DNA from: Paraburkholderia gardini
Lineage (GTDB): Bacteria > Pseudomonadota > Gammaproteobacteria > Burkholderiales > Burkholderiaceae
Assembly (NCBI RefSeq): GCF_907164575.1
Contig: NZ_CAJQYY010000021.1
Coordinates: 1-64,000, forward strand
Direction: 5' to 3'
DNA length: 64,000 bases
Part shown: positions 54,317-62,566 of the stretch, in pieces
Position numbering within the stretch: the stretch's first letter is position 1
Layout of the letters: every line of letters starts with the position of its first letter
Program-made: the position numbers and the translations under genes
The notes under the pieces: model-generated
Told to the model about the DNA's origin: nothing
The model's database searches: none
Seen by the model: the letters and a program-made list of their open reading frames with translations, nothing else

Positions 54317-54325
54317 GGACCCTGA

Positions 54326-55396
54326 ATGAAACCCTCTCAATTCGCTAAAGGCTTCCAGGCGCGCCCTGATACGACCAGCAGTGAAAAACGCACCGCGCTC
54401 GACCGACTCAACGCTATCGATGGCCTTGTTCAGCGTAGCGATGCGAAGTCAGCCGACGTGCCGGGACGCTCCAGCCAGTCCGACGTCGCGGTTGTGCCGA
54501 TGATGGAAGAACCAGCACTGTCACAAGCTGGGAGCGAATCGGCTGAGTACCACGCCTGGCGCATCGAACATGGATACCGTTCTGGCCAGGTCATTGAGCT
54601 TGCACTGAAAACGATCAAGCCGAGTCCGTTCAATCCACGTCATTTCTATTTGAAATCATCGATTGCCGAACTCGCAGTCAATCTGGCAAAGCAGGGGCAA
54701 CAACAGGCGATCCATGTCATCCCTGACTATGACAATCCTGGCAGTTATTTCGTCAGCGATGGCGGCCGCCGCGTTCGGGCGTTGAAAGAGGCGAACAAGG
54801 ATTTCGTCAAGGCGATCGTCATCGATCTGCCGATCGGTATCCAGAGCTACAAACTCGGCTACGACCTCAACGTTCAGCGTGATTCGCAGACTGTCTTTGA
54901 TAACGCCGTCGTCTGGAAGCGTTTTCTAGATGACAAACATTTTCAAAGCCAGAAAGAACTCGCCGAACATCTCGGTCTCGATGAATCCACTGTGGCCGTC
55001 GCGCTGTCAATCGCGAAGTTGCCCGAAGCAGTCATGCATGAGATGGTCGCCCGGCCAGACCGCTTTGGTTCGAACATGGCCTATCAGGTTGGCCGGTACC
55101 ACAGTGCGCGCGGCGCTGACGCCACGCTGCGCCTGATCAACAAGATTCTTTCAGATGATCTGAGCACGCGGCAAGTCGCGGACATCGTTAAAGGCCGGGC
55201 CACGGCGCAGGAAAGCGCGAAGCCGACAGGACGCCAGCGCTACGCCCAGCGACTCGATATCAAACTCGACGGAATGACGGTCGGAGACCTGAAATCATAC
55301 GGTGATGACCGTCTGGAGCTCAGGTTGCGCGGGCTGACGCGTGAAAAGCGCGACGACATCCTGAAGCAGATCGAACAGATGTTGCTGCCGAAGTAA
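54326..55396 (+). CDS. parB: ParB family centromere-binding protein
   Basis: A 356-residue ParB. A long N-terminal region holds the CTP-binding-type segments IKPSPFNPRHFYL and SDGGRRVRALKEAN (GxRRxRA). The DNA-binding HTH is at about 210-240 (QKELAEHLGLDESTVAVALSIAKLP), and a C-terminal dimerisation part follows. It binds the three palindromes next to it and works with ParA to separate the chromid. It is in an operon with parA. Confidence 0.95.
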   Translation: MKPSQFAKGFQARPDTTSSEKRTALDRLNAIDGLVQRSDAKSADVPGRSSQSDVAVVPMMEEPALSQAGSESAEYHAWRIEHGYRSGQVIELALKTIKPSPFNPRHFYLKSSIAELAVNLAKQGQQQAIHVIPDYDNPGSYFVSDGGRRVRALKEANKDFVKAIVIDLPIGIQSYKLGYDLNVQRDSQTVFDNAVVWKRFLDDKHFQSQKELAEHLGLDESTVAVALSIAKLPEAVMHEMVARPDRFGSNMAYQVGRYHSARGADATLRLINKILSDDLSTRQVADIVKGRATAQESAKPTGRQRYAQRLDIKLDGMTVGDLKSYGDDRLELRLRGLTREKRDDILKQIEQMLLPK

Positions 55397-55410
55397 ACCT
55401 CGATCCGACC

Positions 55411-55442
55411 GAGGCTGCCTGCCATTACAGCGGGCAGCCCTC
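55411..55442. terminator. Hairpin between convergent parB and rep genes
   Basis: A stem of 9 bp with one bulge, GAGGCTGCC (55411-55419) with GGCAGCC-TC (55433-55442), in the 63-bp gap between the two stop codons. There is no T-tract. It may still end or insulate the two convergent transcripts. Confidence 0.45.
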
Positions 55443-55459
55443 ATTGGCAAACCGCCGGA

Positions 55460-56812
55460 TCAGGCAGCGCGGGACTGGCTCAGCGTGAAGGCGAGCAGAT
55501 CACCATCGGTGGGATCGCCCCATGTCTTGCGGGCCAGCCAGTCAAAGAATGCGGTCTCGGCCAGCTTCGAATCCAGGCCGCGACGACGCCAGTCATCACG
55601 CATATGCGCGCCCAGCGACGGCAGTTCGTCTTCCTCGAAAGACTGCCGCGCCACATCCCGCTCCGACTCACCCTGCTCGTCATACAGTGCGCGCGCTTCC
55701 TTGCGACGGTAGGCGGAGTATTCGCCCAGCAGGCGCGCCTTCAGGTCATCCGCCGGCACGGCCGCGGTGATGCCCTTCACGCCATCCACCGAAGGCAGCA
55801 CTTCGACTGGCGGAGCGTAGCCCTTCTTCAACGCGTCCTTGAAGAGCGCCGGGGCGCTGCGTACGGGCGGCAACGTCGTGCTGCGCATGCGCTGCTCGGT
55901 CATCTGCAGGGCCGCACGAATCCGGTTCTCCTCGCTATCGGCGTAAAGCGTCTGCGCCTCTTTTAGCGGAATGCCGATCTTCACCATCCGGTCGACGAGC
56001 GTGCTGTCGAAGACATTCGGATGTTCGTCAAGCGCGAGCATCGGTTGCTTGCGTTCCGTGACACGAAACTGGATCTCCCCGACGCGTCGACCTTCCCGAT
56101 GCTCGATCAGCTCGACGAAGATGTTGGTCACGGCATTCACTTCGGCAATCGCGGGGCGCAGATAATCGCGCTTGAAGTATTTGTATTCGCGCTTCGCTTC
56201 GTCACCGGCTTCCGTATCCGGCGTGCCCGACAGAATCGGGCGCCACCATTCCCACGCCTCGCGCATCGTGAGATGGCTCGGGTTCGTCAGATAACGCACG
56301 CAGATTTCATAGAGCGCGAGACCTGCGCTGCTGCGCAACTGGCTCTGGAACTGCAGGCTCAGCCGCGCGTACTGCACTGGATCGAGCAGCTTCTTCTTGA
56401 TTTTCGGCGCAAACGAGAATTCGACCCACACGCGCCGCGTGGCCGGATCCTCGAGAATTTCGGCGTCCGCAATCAGCGTGGAAATACCCCACTTGCGGCC
56501 CGGCTTCTGGCTCGAGGTACCTGTGCTCCATTCCACCTGCACCGACACCATCCGTCGCAGATGCTCTTTGACCAGTGCCGTATCGTTCGAATCAAACGCG
56601 GAATTCGCGACGATGTCGGACAATAATGCGCGATAGGTATCGCCAGATTCGTCTGCCTGCTGAGCCACGGCTAGCAGCACATTGAACAGCTTCCGGGTAA
56701 GCAGGGTGATCTTGCCGCTCTTGGGCTGAATGGCAATGGCCTCAACGGCCTTGCGCAATTCCGCGGAGCTCGGGCTCACCACATCAGTCTTCTTCGCGCG
56801 CTTCGTGGCCAT
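55460..56812 (-). CDS. repA: Rep_3-type replication initiator protein
   Basis: A 450-residue initiator of the Rep_3 (RepA/RepE-like) winged-helix family, which binds iterons to start replication. First winged-helix domain: ITLLTRKLFNVLLAVAQ through the SLQFQSQLRSSAGLALYEICVRYLTNP region. Second: WRPILSGTPDTEAGDEAK to AVTNIFVELIEHREG. The C-terminal 150 residues are charged (MRSTTLPPVRSAP; EDELPSLGAHMRDDWRRR). ATG 56812 starts MATKRAKKTDVV; an ATG at 56845 is 11 codons earlier, and neither has a clear ribosome site. It is adjacent to the iteron array, as expected for an origin. Confidence 0.9.
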   Translation of the reverse strand: MATKRAKKTDVVSPSSAELRKAVEAIAIQPKSGKITLLTRKLFNVLLAVAQQADESGDTYRALLSDIVANSAFDSNDTALVKEHLRRMVSVQVEWSTGTSSQKPGRKWGISTLIADAEILEDPATRRVWVEFSFAPKIKKKLLDPVQYARLSLQFQSQLRSSAGLALYEICVRYLTNPSHLTMREAWEWWRPILSGTPDTEAGDEAKREYKYFKRDYLRPAIAEVNAVTNIFVELIEHREGRRVGEIQFRVTERKQPMLALDEHPNVFDSTLVDRMVKIGIPLKEAQTLYADSEENRIRAALQMTEQRMRSTTLPPVRSAPALFKDALKKGYAPPVEVLPSVDGVKGITAAVPADDLKARLLGEYSAYRRKEARALYDEQGESERDVARQSFEEDELPSLGAHMRDDWRRRGLDSKLAETAFFDWLARKTWGDPTDGDLLAFTLSQSRAA

Positions 56813-56932
56813 GCGTCGGGTCGAGGAGGGATTTGGCGAAAGCATACCGGCTGCGGTGAAGCACGTCTATAGCGCGCATCTCACCATTGCCGGTGAAGTG
56901 TGTTTACGAACCGCACCTCACCTCGAAACGTT

Positions 56933-58285
56933 CCCGTAAGTCCTCACCGCAGCCCGAATGCACCCAGGGCAGCAAGCGTTGTCCGTCGCCGGATCCCGAA
57001 ATTCACTCCGTTTTTGGCCTTCCACTCGCCGCAATTTCAGCTCCCGTATCGGCTCACCGGTCAATATCGTCGGAATTTTACGACGCAGGCGCGAAAACTG
57101 GTCGTGAACGTCAGGTTTTCGCGTTTCGCATCACAAAAGTCAGCTGGACCGTCCCACGTTCGGCCATTTTCATCCTCGGTCGCCAGGATCGCCGGAGGTT
57201 TTTGCATTCCATACTCTTCAGAGTGTCTCGAATCCGGCTGAATCGATCGATGGCGGCAGGAAAGGTCCCGAAAAGCCTCACCTTTGACGTGCGCGAGGCC
57301 CCGTTTGCACGGGATTCCCGGCCAGCAGGCTGTCCAGATGACCGTTTTCCCTCCCGAAAAAGCTCACCAAAGGCGCAAGATCGACACCGGACGAGGTTAA
57401 CAACGAGAGGTCCTGAAAAACCTCACCTTTCAGCGGCCATGGAAAAATACCCAATCGTTACCGGCACTTACCTTCGATTCGTCAACCGGTATCTTCACTC
57501 GATCACGCTCCCGGAAATACTCACCGGAAGGCCAGACCCAAGCTTCGGGTACGCAGGGCAGAAGAAAATCATCCATCTCCTGCATTTCCTCACCTTTGCA
57601 TCGTGAGCAACCTGAAAGAGACACTCACTGACCAACGTCAGCGCAGTGTTTCCGGTAAGTGACTGCAAACTTGCTCCCGAAAAGCATCACCAGACCAGAA
57701 TGCCCCCCCCAATCTGGTTCCTGAAAAGCCTCACCATTGTCACCCGGCCCATAAGACCATCGGGTTCAGCATTTTTTCTGACATATCTCCCGAATCTCCT
57801 CACCTTTACCCGTTCCGACCGTCATTGATACCTGAAATCCCGCGTCGATCCAGCGCTGACCGTCACTACACCTCCCGTAAAGACTCACCGCAAGGCCGTG
57901 GGCCGCCCAAAACCGGCGCGTTTCGGCGGCCAATCCCTGAAAACCCTCACCTTCGCATGCCGTTCTGTCCCGTTATGTCTCACCACCAGCCTTTTTCGAC
58001 TCGAAAATCAGGCAAAACGAAGAGGCGATGCGCGTCCCGCAAGCACTCACCACTGCTTCTGGGCTCCCGGCATCCTGTTTTCAGGTCGTTATGGGCGTTC
58101 CGGCCGGTCTGCTCCCGAAGAAACTCACCTATAGAAATGGCCTGCCTGACGCACAGCTCCCGAAGCCACTCACTCACTGTCCTGAACCCTCTCACCCGTA
58201 TCCCTGAACCCCATCACCGTCACCTCCCGGGATCGCTCACCAACTGTCCCGCAAAGCCTCACCTCACCGCCCGCAAACCCTTACC
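56933..58285 (+). repeat. Iteron array of the chromid replication origin
   Basis: At least 21 copies of a 16-bp motif with consensus CCYGNAANNCCTCACC, all in the same orientation. Starts seen: 56933, 57043, 57267, 57353, 57412, 57510, 57579, 57676, 57720, 57789, 57874, 57936, 57969, 58036, 58114, 58159, 58181, 58203, 58226, 58248, 58270. The first fifteen are loosely spaced (33-224 bp). The last six are 22, 22, 23, 22 and 22 bp apart, two helical turns, so they lie on one DNA face. The CTCACC half is best conserved. The array lies upstream of the divergent initiator gene and is the likely binding region for it. Confidence 0.92.
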
Positions 58286-58649
58286 TGGTATAGCTTTGCC
58301 ATGGCGTTAACGTTTTTAACCTAGGTTCAAGGGTGTTTACTTCTATTACTCTCAACGAAGATCCGCGGTGCCGTCAGGAACAACACCGGACATCAAAACC
58401 GCCCCGCGTCATCCCGCTTCGTGAAACAGCCCCGATTTTTTGGCAAAGGCAGAATCTTCTTTATTTACAGATGCTTATTGACTATTCTTCGATTTGTTTC
58501 ACGGTAAATCTTCGATGTTGAGCTATACACGCGGTAAAGGCGACCCTTGACGCACTGTTTACCTGTCAAGCAAGTCAGGAACTGAAATTTGTATCGTTTA
58601 CTACGTAAATTGTTATGATTAGCTGGATCGTCGTTCCATTGAGGCATGA
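58286..58649. other. AT-richer region after the iterons, candidate unwinding element
   Basis: A 364-bp gap between the phased iterons and the KfrA-like gene. It contains AT-rich stretches (about 58430-58530 and 58590-58625) and GTTAACGTTTTTAAC at 58305-58319. An inverted repeat TTTAC-TAC-GTAAA is at 58597-58609, just before the KfrA-like gene. Unwinding and autoregulation roles are inference. Confidence 0.5.
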
Positions 58650-59861
58650 ATGAATTCAGATGAAGAACGCCAGGCCATTCGCCAGGAACTTGAACAGATG
58701 CGGGCAAACGGGGCGCGCCGTCAGGAACTGTCGCTTCATGCCTGCAAGCGACTCTTTTTCGACCTGGGTATCCGCCCTTCAATGGCGACCGTGCGTGAGC
58801 TAACCCAGACGGGCAGCGCGAGTGACATTCCAAAAGACATCGACAGTTTCTGGGAACGTATTCGAAGTGCATCGAAGGTGCGCGTCGGTGCGGGCGTAAT
58901 ACCGAAAGCGCTTGAAGACCGCGCTGGCGAACTGTTGGGTGAGCTGTTCCAGGCGGCAATGACACACGCGCGCTCAACGCTCGACGAAGACCGAGCGACG
59001 ATGCAACACCAGGTCGAAGTCGCCGAGCAAAAAGCGCGCGAGGCGGAAATTCGCTTTGACGCGTCGGAGGAAGCGATCGAGCGTGCGGAAATACGCGCTG
59101 ATGCCGCATGGAACCGGATCCGCGAACTGGAAACGGAACTCGCTGCCGTGAATTCCCACGGATCGGCGCATCAGGAAAGTCTGCAGGCAATGGTCCGACG
59201 TCTCGAAGCGGAAACCGAAGCGCTTCGCAAGCGCCTCGATACCGAGCAGACCACCAACGCTGGATTACGCGACCGGATGGATGCCCTGCACGCGGATATG
59301 CGGCAAAGCACCGAACATTATGCACAGCAGATCAAGGACGCCGTCGCCGAAGCCGAACGTCGGGTAAAACCGATGCTGGTCGAGCTCGACTCGCTGCGCA
59401 GCATGGCGGCGACGTACCAGTCCGGCGTACGTGACGCGAGCCGCAAGGAATTCGATTTCATTCAGCAGATCGCTTCGTCGAAGGCCCGCGGCGACCGGCT
59501 GGACGCACAGGTTCGCGAGCAGTCAGATGAGATCGATGCACTGAGCAAGGAAGTGACTGCCTTGCGTTCGCACGAAGGTATCGATCCTGCCATTGCCGGT
59601 TTGCTGTGCGCGCTGGCTGGCGCCGGGCGCCTGACGCCTGACGAGCTAAGCGCGATCGGAACCCTCGCCGACGCTCAGGTCGCCCTTCCGCTTCACTGCC
59701 CGAAATGCGGGGATGGCGAACCGGAGTTGTCGCAGGTGGATCACCGCTTCGAACTGCAGTGTCCGGAATGCGAGCATTCGTCGGGCATGGGCGACTCCAG
59801 ACTTCAGGCGGTGGCGCGGTTTCTGTCCGCCAGGACCGTTTCCGCTTCGACGGCAAACTAG
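58650..59861 (+). CDS. KfrA-like DNA-binding coiled-coil protein with zinc ribbon
   Basis: A 403-residue protein. An N-terminal KfrA-type HTH (about 5-70, LHACKRLFFDLGIRPSMATVRELTQTGS) is followed by a very long coiled coil (about 110-310: VEVAEQKAREAEIRFDASEE and on). It ends in a C-terminal four-cysteine zinc-ribbon, HCPKCGDGE and CPECEHSSG (about 350-380), which classical KfrA proteins lack. ATG 58650 with GAGG just upstream. KfrA proteins bind their own promoters and support plasmid maintenance; it lies beside the origin, so a similar role is likely. Confidence 0.85.
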   Translation: MNSDEERQAIRQELEQMRANGARRQELSLHACKRLFFDLGIRPSMATVRELTQTGSASDIPKDIDSFWERIRSASKVRVGAGVIPKALEDRAGELLGELFQAAMTHARSTLDEDRATMQHQVEVAEQKAREAEIRFDASEEAIERAEIRADAAWNRIRELETELAAVNSHGSAHQESLQAMVRRLEAETEALRKRLDTEQTTNAGLRDRMDALHADMRQSTEHYAQQIKDAVAEAERRVKPMLVELDSLRSMAATYQSGVRDASRKEFDFIQQIASSKARGDRLDAQVREQSDEIDALSKEVTALRSHEGIDPAIAGLLCALAGAGRLTPDELSAIGTLADAQVALPLHCPKCGDGEPELSQVDHRFELQCPECEHSSGMGDSRLQAVARFLSARTVSASTAN

Positions 59862-59925
59862 AAAACGAATCGGGCAACAAAACACAAACACCCGGCCAGT
59901 CGAGCCGCGATCGACGTGCGATAAA

Positions 59926-59965
59926 GGTGAGCCATTTCGGGAGCCTGTGGGTGAGCCCTTTCGGG
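59926..59965 (-). repeat. Two inverted iteron copies beyond the KfrA-like gene
   Basis: Two 16-mers read on the minus strand as CCCGAAATGGCTCACC (59926-59941) and CCCGAAAGGGCTCACC (59950-59965), 24 bp apart. Both match the consensus of the main array, but in the opposite orientation. They lie in the 143-bp gap between two convergent genes. Confidence 0.8.
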
Positions 59966-60004
59966 ATCAGGAATCGGCGCCCGCCCGGCTGGCGGGCATG
60001 ATCG

Positions 60005-61039
60005 CTAGATAGAACGCGTTGATGAGGCTGGATCTGGAATGTCGCTCGCCGGTGCGTCCTGCAGGTTCATCCAGTTTTGCCACGCGCGGTGCAGCCGGTT
60101 CGAAGAGACGGGCTGCATGAATCCAAGCCACTGACCCACGAGTTCCGGCTCAACACCGGCTTCGAACAGATCTGCCGCGTAGGTATTGCGCAACGTATGC
60201 GGACTGGCGCGTGTTGTACGTGCGTCCGAAATGCCCGCGGCATCGATCAGCGCATCGACCGATCGCAACATCGTCGCCTTGTGCATCGGCCGTCCCGAAG
60301 GCGAAGCCGGAAACACAAGATTGCCGGCCAGTTCGGAAAGACGCCGCTCGGCAAGCCATGCATCCATGACGGCCACGGCGAACGGCGAGAGCCGGGCGCG
60401 TCGCGTGAAGGCAGGATTGGCGGCTTCGACCAGAACCCAGGGCGAGCCTGGATTCACGCAACTAATGGTTAGCGTTCGCGCTTCGCCGGTCTTGAGTCCG
60501 CCACCGAGAAAAACCGCGATCAAGGCGCGATCGCGACGCTCACGCCATCGGGCCGCAGCGGAGAGATCGGCGAGCGGCGAGAACAGATGTGCAACCAGAA
60601 GCGATCGTTCGACCGAAGCGAGAAATCCGGTTGGTTCATTGTCGCGGGCGTTGCGCCATGCGGCGTCTCCATCCTGGGCAATAAAGCGCGCGGGGTTGGT
60701 CGATGCCAGCTCGATTTCGCGGACGTGATCGAGCACACGCTCAATCAGCCTTAAATATCGGGCACGTTGCGGTTTGCGGATATCGAGACCAGCGACGAAA
60801 TCGGCGATGGTATGCATGTCGACGGTTGAAAGACTTTTGCGACGAACCTTCAACCAGTCGAGAAACAGTCCCCATTGCGCACGATACACATCGGCCGAAG
60901 AGCGGCGGAACTGCTGACCCGCGAGCCAGGCGTCGAACGCGATGCGAGGATCGCGTCGCCAGTCTTCGCGTTGCTGGTCGAACAGATCGGTACTGGCCGG
61001 TTGCCGTCGTGGTTGCGATGAAGGAGGCGAAGCGACCAT
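60005..61039 (-). CDS. Tyrosine recombinase-like protein lacking key catalytic residues
   Basis: A 344-residue protein of the phage-integrase/Xer fold: SAM-like N-terminal domain (about 35-120; DAWLAGQQFRRSSADVYRAQW) and catalytic-fold domain (about 165-325). Box II keeps His281 and Arg284 (SPHTLRNTYAADL). However, Arg I in GGGLKTGEARTL is Lys183, the LGH position is LGF (Phe307), and the nucleophile Tyr position in VSSNRLHRA is Leu316. So it cannot act like XerC/XerD and may be a DNA-binding remnant or divergent protein. ATG start without a clear ribosome site. Confidence 0.82.
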   Translation of the reverse strand: MVASPPSSQPRRQPASTDLFDQQREDWRRDPRIAFDAWLAGQQFRRSSADVYRAQWGLFLDWLKVRRKSLSTVDMHTIADFVAGLDIRKPQRARYLRLIERVLDHVREIELASTNPARFIAQDGDAAWRNARDNEPTGFLASVERSLLVAHLFSPLADLSAAARWRERRDRALIAVFLGGGLKTGEARTLTISCVNPGSPWVLVEAANPAFTRRARLSPFAVAVMDAWLAERRLSELAGNLVFPASPSGRPMHKATMLRSVDALIDAAGISDARTTRASPHTLRNTYAADLFEAGVEPELVGQWLGFMQPVSSNRLHRAWQNWMNLQDAPASDIPDPASSTRSI

Positions 61040-61275
61040 GATTGAATATCCGTTAGTTGCGTGAAGTGTAGGGCATTCATATGGCGTTTTCCAGACGCGA
61101 AGCGCAAGGTCAACACGCTATCGGTCCCAGGCTCACAGATCTTCGGGCGCCTTCAGCGCACAAATACGGATAAAAAGACATCGCTTCTGAGGCACGCTTT
61201 CCGCGATGCGTCGCCCCCCGATGCGCACCGCGCCTGCTGACCTCCAATGCAACCATAACGGACGAGACCCTTCGC

Positions 61276-61662
61276 CTAGCCGCCCCAGGCGCGGGGGCGC
61301 ATTGCCGCCGCCCGCTTTCCAGCAGACTGCATCGAGGCGACGTGCGCCTTCTCATAAGCATTGACCGCAAAGGCGAATACCGCTGGCAACGCGTTCGATG
61401 CGCCGAAATCCACCGTATCGTCGGTTTCCGGGTATGGCAGGTTATCCGGCCGCTGGAACAGCACGAGCAAAAATGCGTCGTGGCGGCTCGCGAAGCCCAG
61501 ATCGGCCAGCGCCTCCGCTTCGATTGCATGCAGCAGCCGCCACGTCAGCGGTACCTGCTGCGCGATATATCGCTCTGCGATGTGACGCACGATGTGTTCG
61601 AGATCGCGCGCGGCCGCCTGGAAGCGCAGCGCGGCAAGGTCATGCTCGTTCGGGTGGTTCAT
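61276..61662 (-). CDS. Hypothetical protein behind a LexA-type box
   Basis: A 128-residue mostly helical protein (LAALRFQAAARDLEHIVRHI; VPLTWRLLHAIEAEALADLG) with no signal or membrane segment. Family not recognised. The ribosome site GGAG is seven bases before the ATG. A LexA-style CTGT-N8-ACAG lies 27 bp upstream of the start, so DNA-damage regulation is likely. It is downstream of, and on the same strand as, the XRE-cupin gene but has its own promoter-like elements. Confidence 0.75.
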   Translation of the reverse strand: MNHPNEHDLAALRFQAAARDLEHIVRHIAERYIAQQVPLTWRLLHAIEAEALADLGFASRHDAFLLVLFQRPDNLPYPETDDTVDFGASNALPAVFAFAVNAYEKAHVASMQSAGKRAAAMRPRAWGG

Positions 61663-61687
61663 TCTGGGCTCCGGTCAATCTGCCTAT

Positions 61688-61716
61688 ACTGTACAAACAT
61701 ACAGTAGTTGGTGCAA
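61688..61716 (-). promoter_or_regulatory. LexA-type SOS box over a promoter
   Basis: ACTGT-ACAAACAT-ACAGT at 61688-61705, the palindrome CTGT-N8-ACAG known for LexA. On the minus strand, TTGCAC (61711-61716) and TACAGT (61688-61693) are 17 bp apart, a possible -35/-10 pair that the box overlaps. It serves the 128-residue ORF. Confidence 0.7.
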
Positions 61717-61789
61717 CCTCGGCCATCCGGCCGAGGCGTCAGATTGCTGCCGTTGCGCTATCGTGAAGGCGTTGCATGAGCGCGGAGGT

Positions 61790-62413
61790 TCACCCGTGAA
61801 TCACCACCAGCAAGGCCTTTGCCTCGCCTTTTCCTGCATTGCGGATCGCGTGCGGTTCGTCGGCGATGTAGCGCGCCGTGTCGGCTGCCTTCAGCTTGCG
61901 GCTCGTGCCCGCGGCGTCGATTTCGATCGTGCCGTTCAGCACCGTCAAATGTTCGCGCGTGCCGGGCTCGTGTGCGTTCGAGACGAGCGCGCCGCCCGGC
62001 TGCAGTGTCAGTTCGTACCACTCGAACTTGCCCGCGAGCTCGATCGGCCCCCATACCCGCAATTGATAGCGACTGTCGTGGCCGCTCAGCGTCGGAATTT
62101 CGTGTGGTCCGGATACGGCGATGGCTTCCGGCGGCTTCTGCTGGGCGAACAGCGAATCGAGGCTGACACCAAGCGCGTTCGTGAGACGCCACGCCACCGC
62201 GATCGTGGGATTAGCCTTGTCGCGCTCGATTTCCGACAGCATCGATTTCGATACGCCGGCTGCGCGGGAGAGATCGTCGAGCGTCATCCGCCTTTCGCCA
62301 CGCAGGCGCTGGATCTGCTCGCCCACGCGTGGAGGAGCGGCGACCGTCGCAGCCTGGGCCGTGGGCGTGAGAGGGGACGCTGTCGATGTGCGGCGCGTTC
62401 CGGAACTTGCCAT
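61790..62413 (-). CDS. XRE-cupin transcriptional regulator
   Basis: A 207-residue regulator. A Ser/Thr/Pro/Ala-rich N-terminus (1-25) is followed by an XRE HTH (about 30-88; MTLDDLSRAAGVSKSMLSEIERDKANP) and a C-terminal cupin sensor domain (about 110-207; HEPGTREHLTVLNGTIEID). Such proteins sense small molecules via the cupin. It is divergent from kbl-tdh, with two TTC-N8-GAA repeats between, so it likely controls threonine breakdown as well as itself (inference). Confidence 0.9.
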   Translation of the reverse strand: MASSGTRRTSTASPLTPTAQAATVAAPPRVGEQIQRLRGERRMTLDDLSRAAGVSKSMLSEIERDKANPTIAVAWRLTNALGVSLDSLFAQQKPPEAIAVSGPHEIPTLSGHDSRYQLRVWGPIELAGKFEWYELTLQPGGALVSNAHEPGTREHLTVLNGTIEIDAAGTSRKLKAADTARYIADEPHAIRNAGKGEAKALLVVIHG

Positions 62414-62437
62414 CGGGTGACCTATCGTTTAAAGTTG

Positions 62438-62471
62438 TTCGATATACCGAACTTAGGTTCGAAATATAGAA
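62438..62471. promoter_or_regulatory. Two TTC-N8-GAA inverted repeats, candidate operator
   Basis: TTCGATATACCGAA (62438-62451) and TTCGAAATATAGAA (62458-62471) start 20 bp apart, about two helical turns. They lie between the divergent XRE-cupin gene and kbl. They are plausible binding sites for the regulator. Confidence 0.55.
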
Positions 62472-62566
62472 TTAATCCGGTAAAGCTGACAGCCGACTAT
62501 AACAGGCTGGCGGTCCGCGAGCTAATGCCACGGCGTGATCCGCCGGGCCATTCAGGAGCCTGATTC

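Noticed and set aside
56933-58285. CRISPR array
   Set aside because: The 16-bp motif is degenerate, spacing is irregular then about 6 bp between copies, there are no uniform spacers and no cas genes; it is an iteron array beside an initiator gene.
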